Source: TWA4 sp045121095 (GTDB taxonomy: Bacteria; Bacillota; Clostridia; Lachnospirales; Lachnospiraceae). Taken from it: 24,318 bases of DNA. Shown here piece after piece: positions 23,705 through 24,318 of the stretch. The notes beneath the pieces are model-generated. The model did not search any database, was not told where the DNA came from, and was given only the letters and a program-made list of their open reading frames with translations. The translations under genes and the position numbers were made by a program. The first letter of the stretch is position 1. Every line of letters starts with the position of its first letter. Location of the stretch: NCBI GenBank assembly GCA_045121095.1, contig JBGVFN010000164.1, forward strand, positions 1 to 24,318. Direction: 5' to 3'.

Positions 23705-24318
23705 ATGAAAACAAAAGCAGTACGTATTTATGGTGTTCATGATCTTCGTCTGGAAGAATTTGAACTTCCGACCATGGGAGAGGATGAAATTCAGGCCCGG
23801 ATCATTACAGACAGCCTGTGTCTGTCCACCTACAAGGTGCAGAATCAGGGGGCAAAACACAAAAAACTTCCAGATGATCTGGAGAATAATCCCGTGATCA
23901 TGGGACATGAATTCTGCGGAATTATTGAGGCGGTTGGCTCCAAATGGCAGCATCTGTATAAACCGGGGGATAAATTTGTGGCACAGCCCAATCTGGGGCG
24001 GGCAGATACTTTTTCATTGGGTTATTCTTTTCCCTATGTGGGCGGAGAAGCAACCAAAGTAATCATTATGAATGAAGCCATAGAAAAAGGCTGCCTTCTT
24101 CCTTATAAGGGCGAAAGCTTCTTTGAAGGTGCACTGGTGGAGCCTCTTTCCTGTATCATTGCCGGTTTCAAGGCCAACTTCCATTTGAGAGACCGCAATG
24201 ATTATGACCATACCATGGGAATTAAAGTGGGCGGTGCCATGGCAATCCTTGGAGGAACCGGCCCCATGGGCTCACTGGCCATTGATTATGCGATCCATGG
24301 TGAGAAGAAGCCCTCTGT
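23705..24318 (+). CDS. L-sorbose-1-phosphate reductase-like zinc dehydrogenase (partial)
   Basis: Medium-chain dehydrogenase cut by the window end after 204 codons. In SorE of enteric bacteria the reaction is L-sorbose 1-phosphate to D-glucitol 6-phosphate. The similarity I recall to SorE is extensive: ITDSLCLSTYKVQNQG, NPVIMGHEFCG, KWQHLYKPGD, GYSFPYVGGEAT, FFEGALVEPLSC and ILGGTGPMG. The Cys in DSLCLS and the His-Glu in GHEFCG are the expected catalytic zinc ligands, and GGTGPMG begins the NAD(P) Rossmann fold. Weak Shine-Dalgarno sequences (AAGGA at 23691, AAGGAAAG at 23697) precede ATG 23705. Family confidence is high; the sugar substrate is inferred, since neighbouring PTS or sugar genes are outside the window. 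Confidence 0.8.
   Translation, partial: MKTKAVRIYGVHDLRLEEFELPTMGEDEIQARIITDSLCLSTYKVQNQGAKHKKLPDDLENNPVIMGHEFCGIIEAVGSKWQHLYKPGDKFVAQPNLGRADTFSLGYSFPYVGGEATKVIIMNEAIEKGCLLPYKGESFFEGALVEPLSCIIAGFKANFHLRDRNDYDHTMGIKVGGAMAILGGTGPMGSLAIDYAIHGEKKPS

Overview
The window looks like a chromosomal housekeeping segment of a low-to-mid GC Gram-positive anaerobe, most likely a member of the Lachnospiraceae (Blautia/Ruminococcus-like). The evidence is the gene order, the clostridial protein types (MurE with a DYAHNAVS motif, YugP-type Zn peptidase, five-PASTA PrkC), the AAGGAGG-type ribosome binding sites, the TTG starts and a CIRCE operator. Every convincing gene is on the + strand. There is no tRNA, rRNA, CRISPR array, transposase or phage gene. 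The genus-level placement is inference.

Region 1 (1-21159) reads as one very long co-directional cluster. A good sigma-A-type promoter (160-188) precedes ftsK/spoIIIE, followed by murE, murF, priA, def, fmt, a yugP-type membrane metallopeptidase, rsmB, rlmN, prpC, prkC, rsgA, rpe, thiN, maf and a parvulin-like lipoprotein. From priA to thiN the order is the classical Firmicute cluster known from Bacillus subtilis, except that yugP sits between fmt and rsmB, and murE-murF stands directly before priA. The genes link chromosome segregation and replication restart (FtsK, PriA), peptidoglycan precursor ligation (MurE, MurF), initiator-Met handling (Fmt, Def), rRNA methylation and ribosome assembly (RsmB, RlmN, RsgA) and wall-responsive Ser/Thr phosphorylation (PrkC, PrpC). 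Several junctions overlap or are a few bases long. I found no convincing intrinsic terminator between these genes.

Region 2 (21160-23415) is a separate transcription unit. A perfect CIRCE operator and a TTGACA-17-TATGAT promoter drive htpG (Hsp90), so HrcA control is expected.

Region 3 (23416-24318) holds a short open frame of unknown status, a possible promoter, and the 5' part of a gene that closely resembles L-sorbose-1-phosphate reductase (SorE). That gene runs off the window.

I do not see a new defence or mobile system. The unusual content is structural. A palindromic repeat occurs twice, each time just before a ribosome binding site. Short tandem repeats whose units are multiples of three (15, 18, 27 and 36 bp) occur at four places. 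A hairpin may hide an alternative rlmN ribosome binding site. Several proteins have atypical key motifs: MurE DNSR, deformylase HEIAH, and a parvulin domain lacking its histidines.
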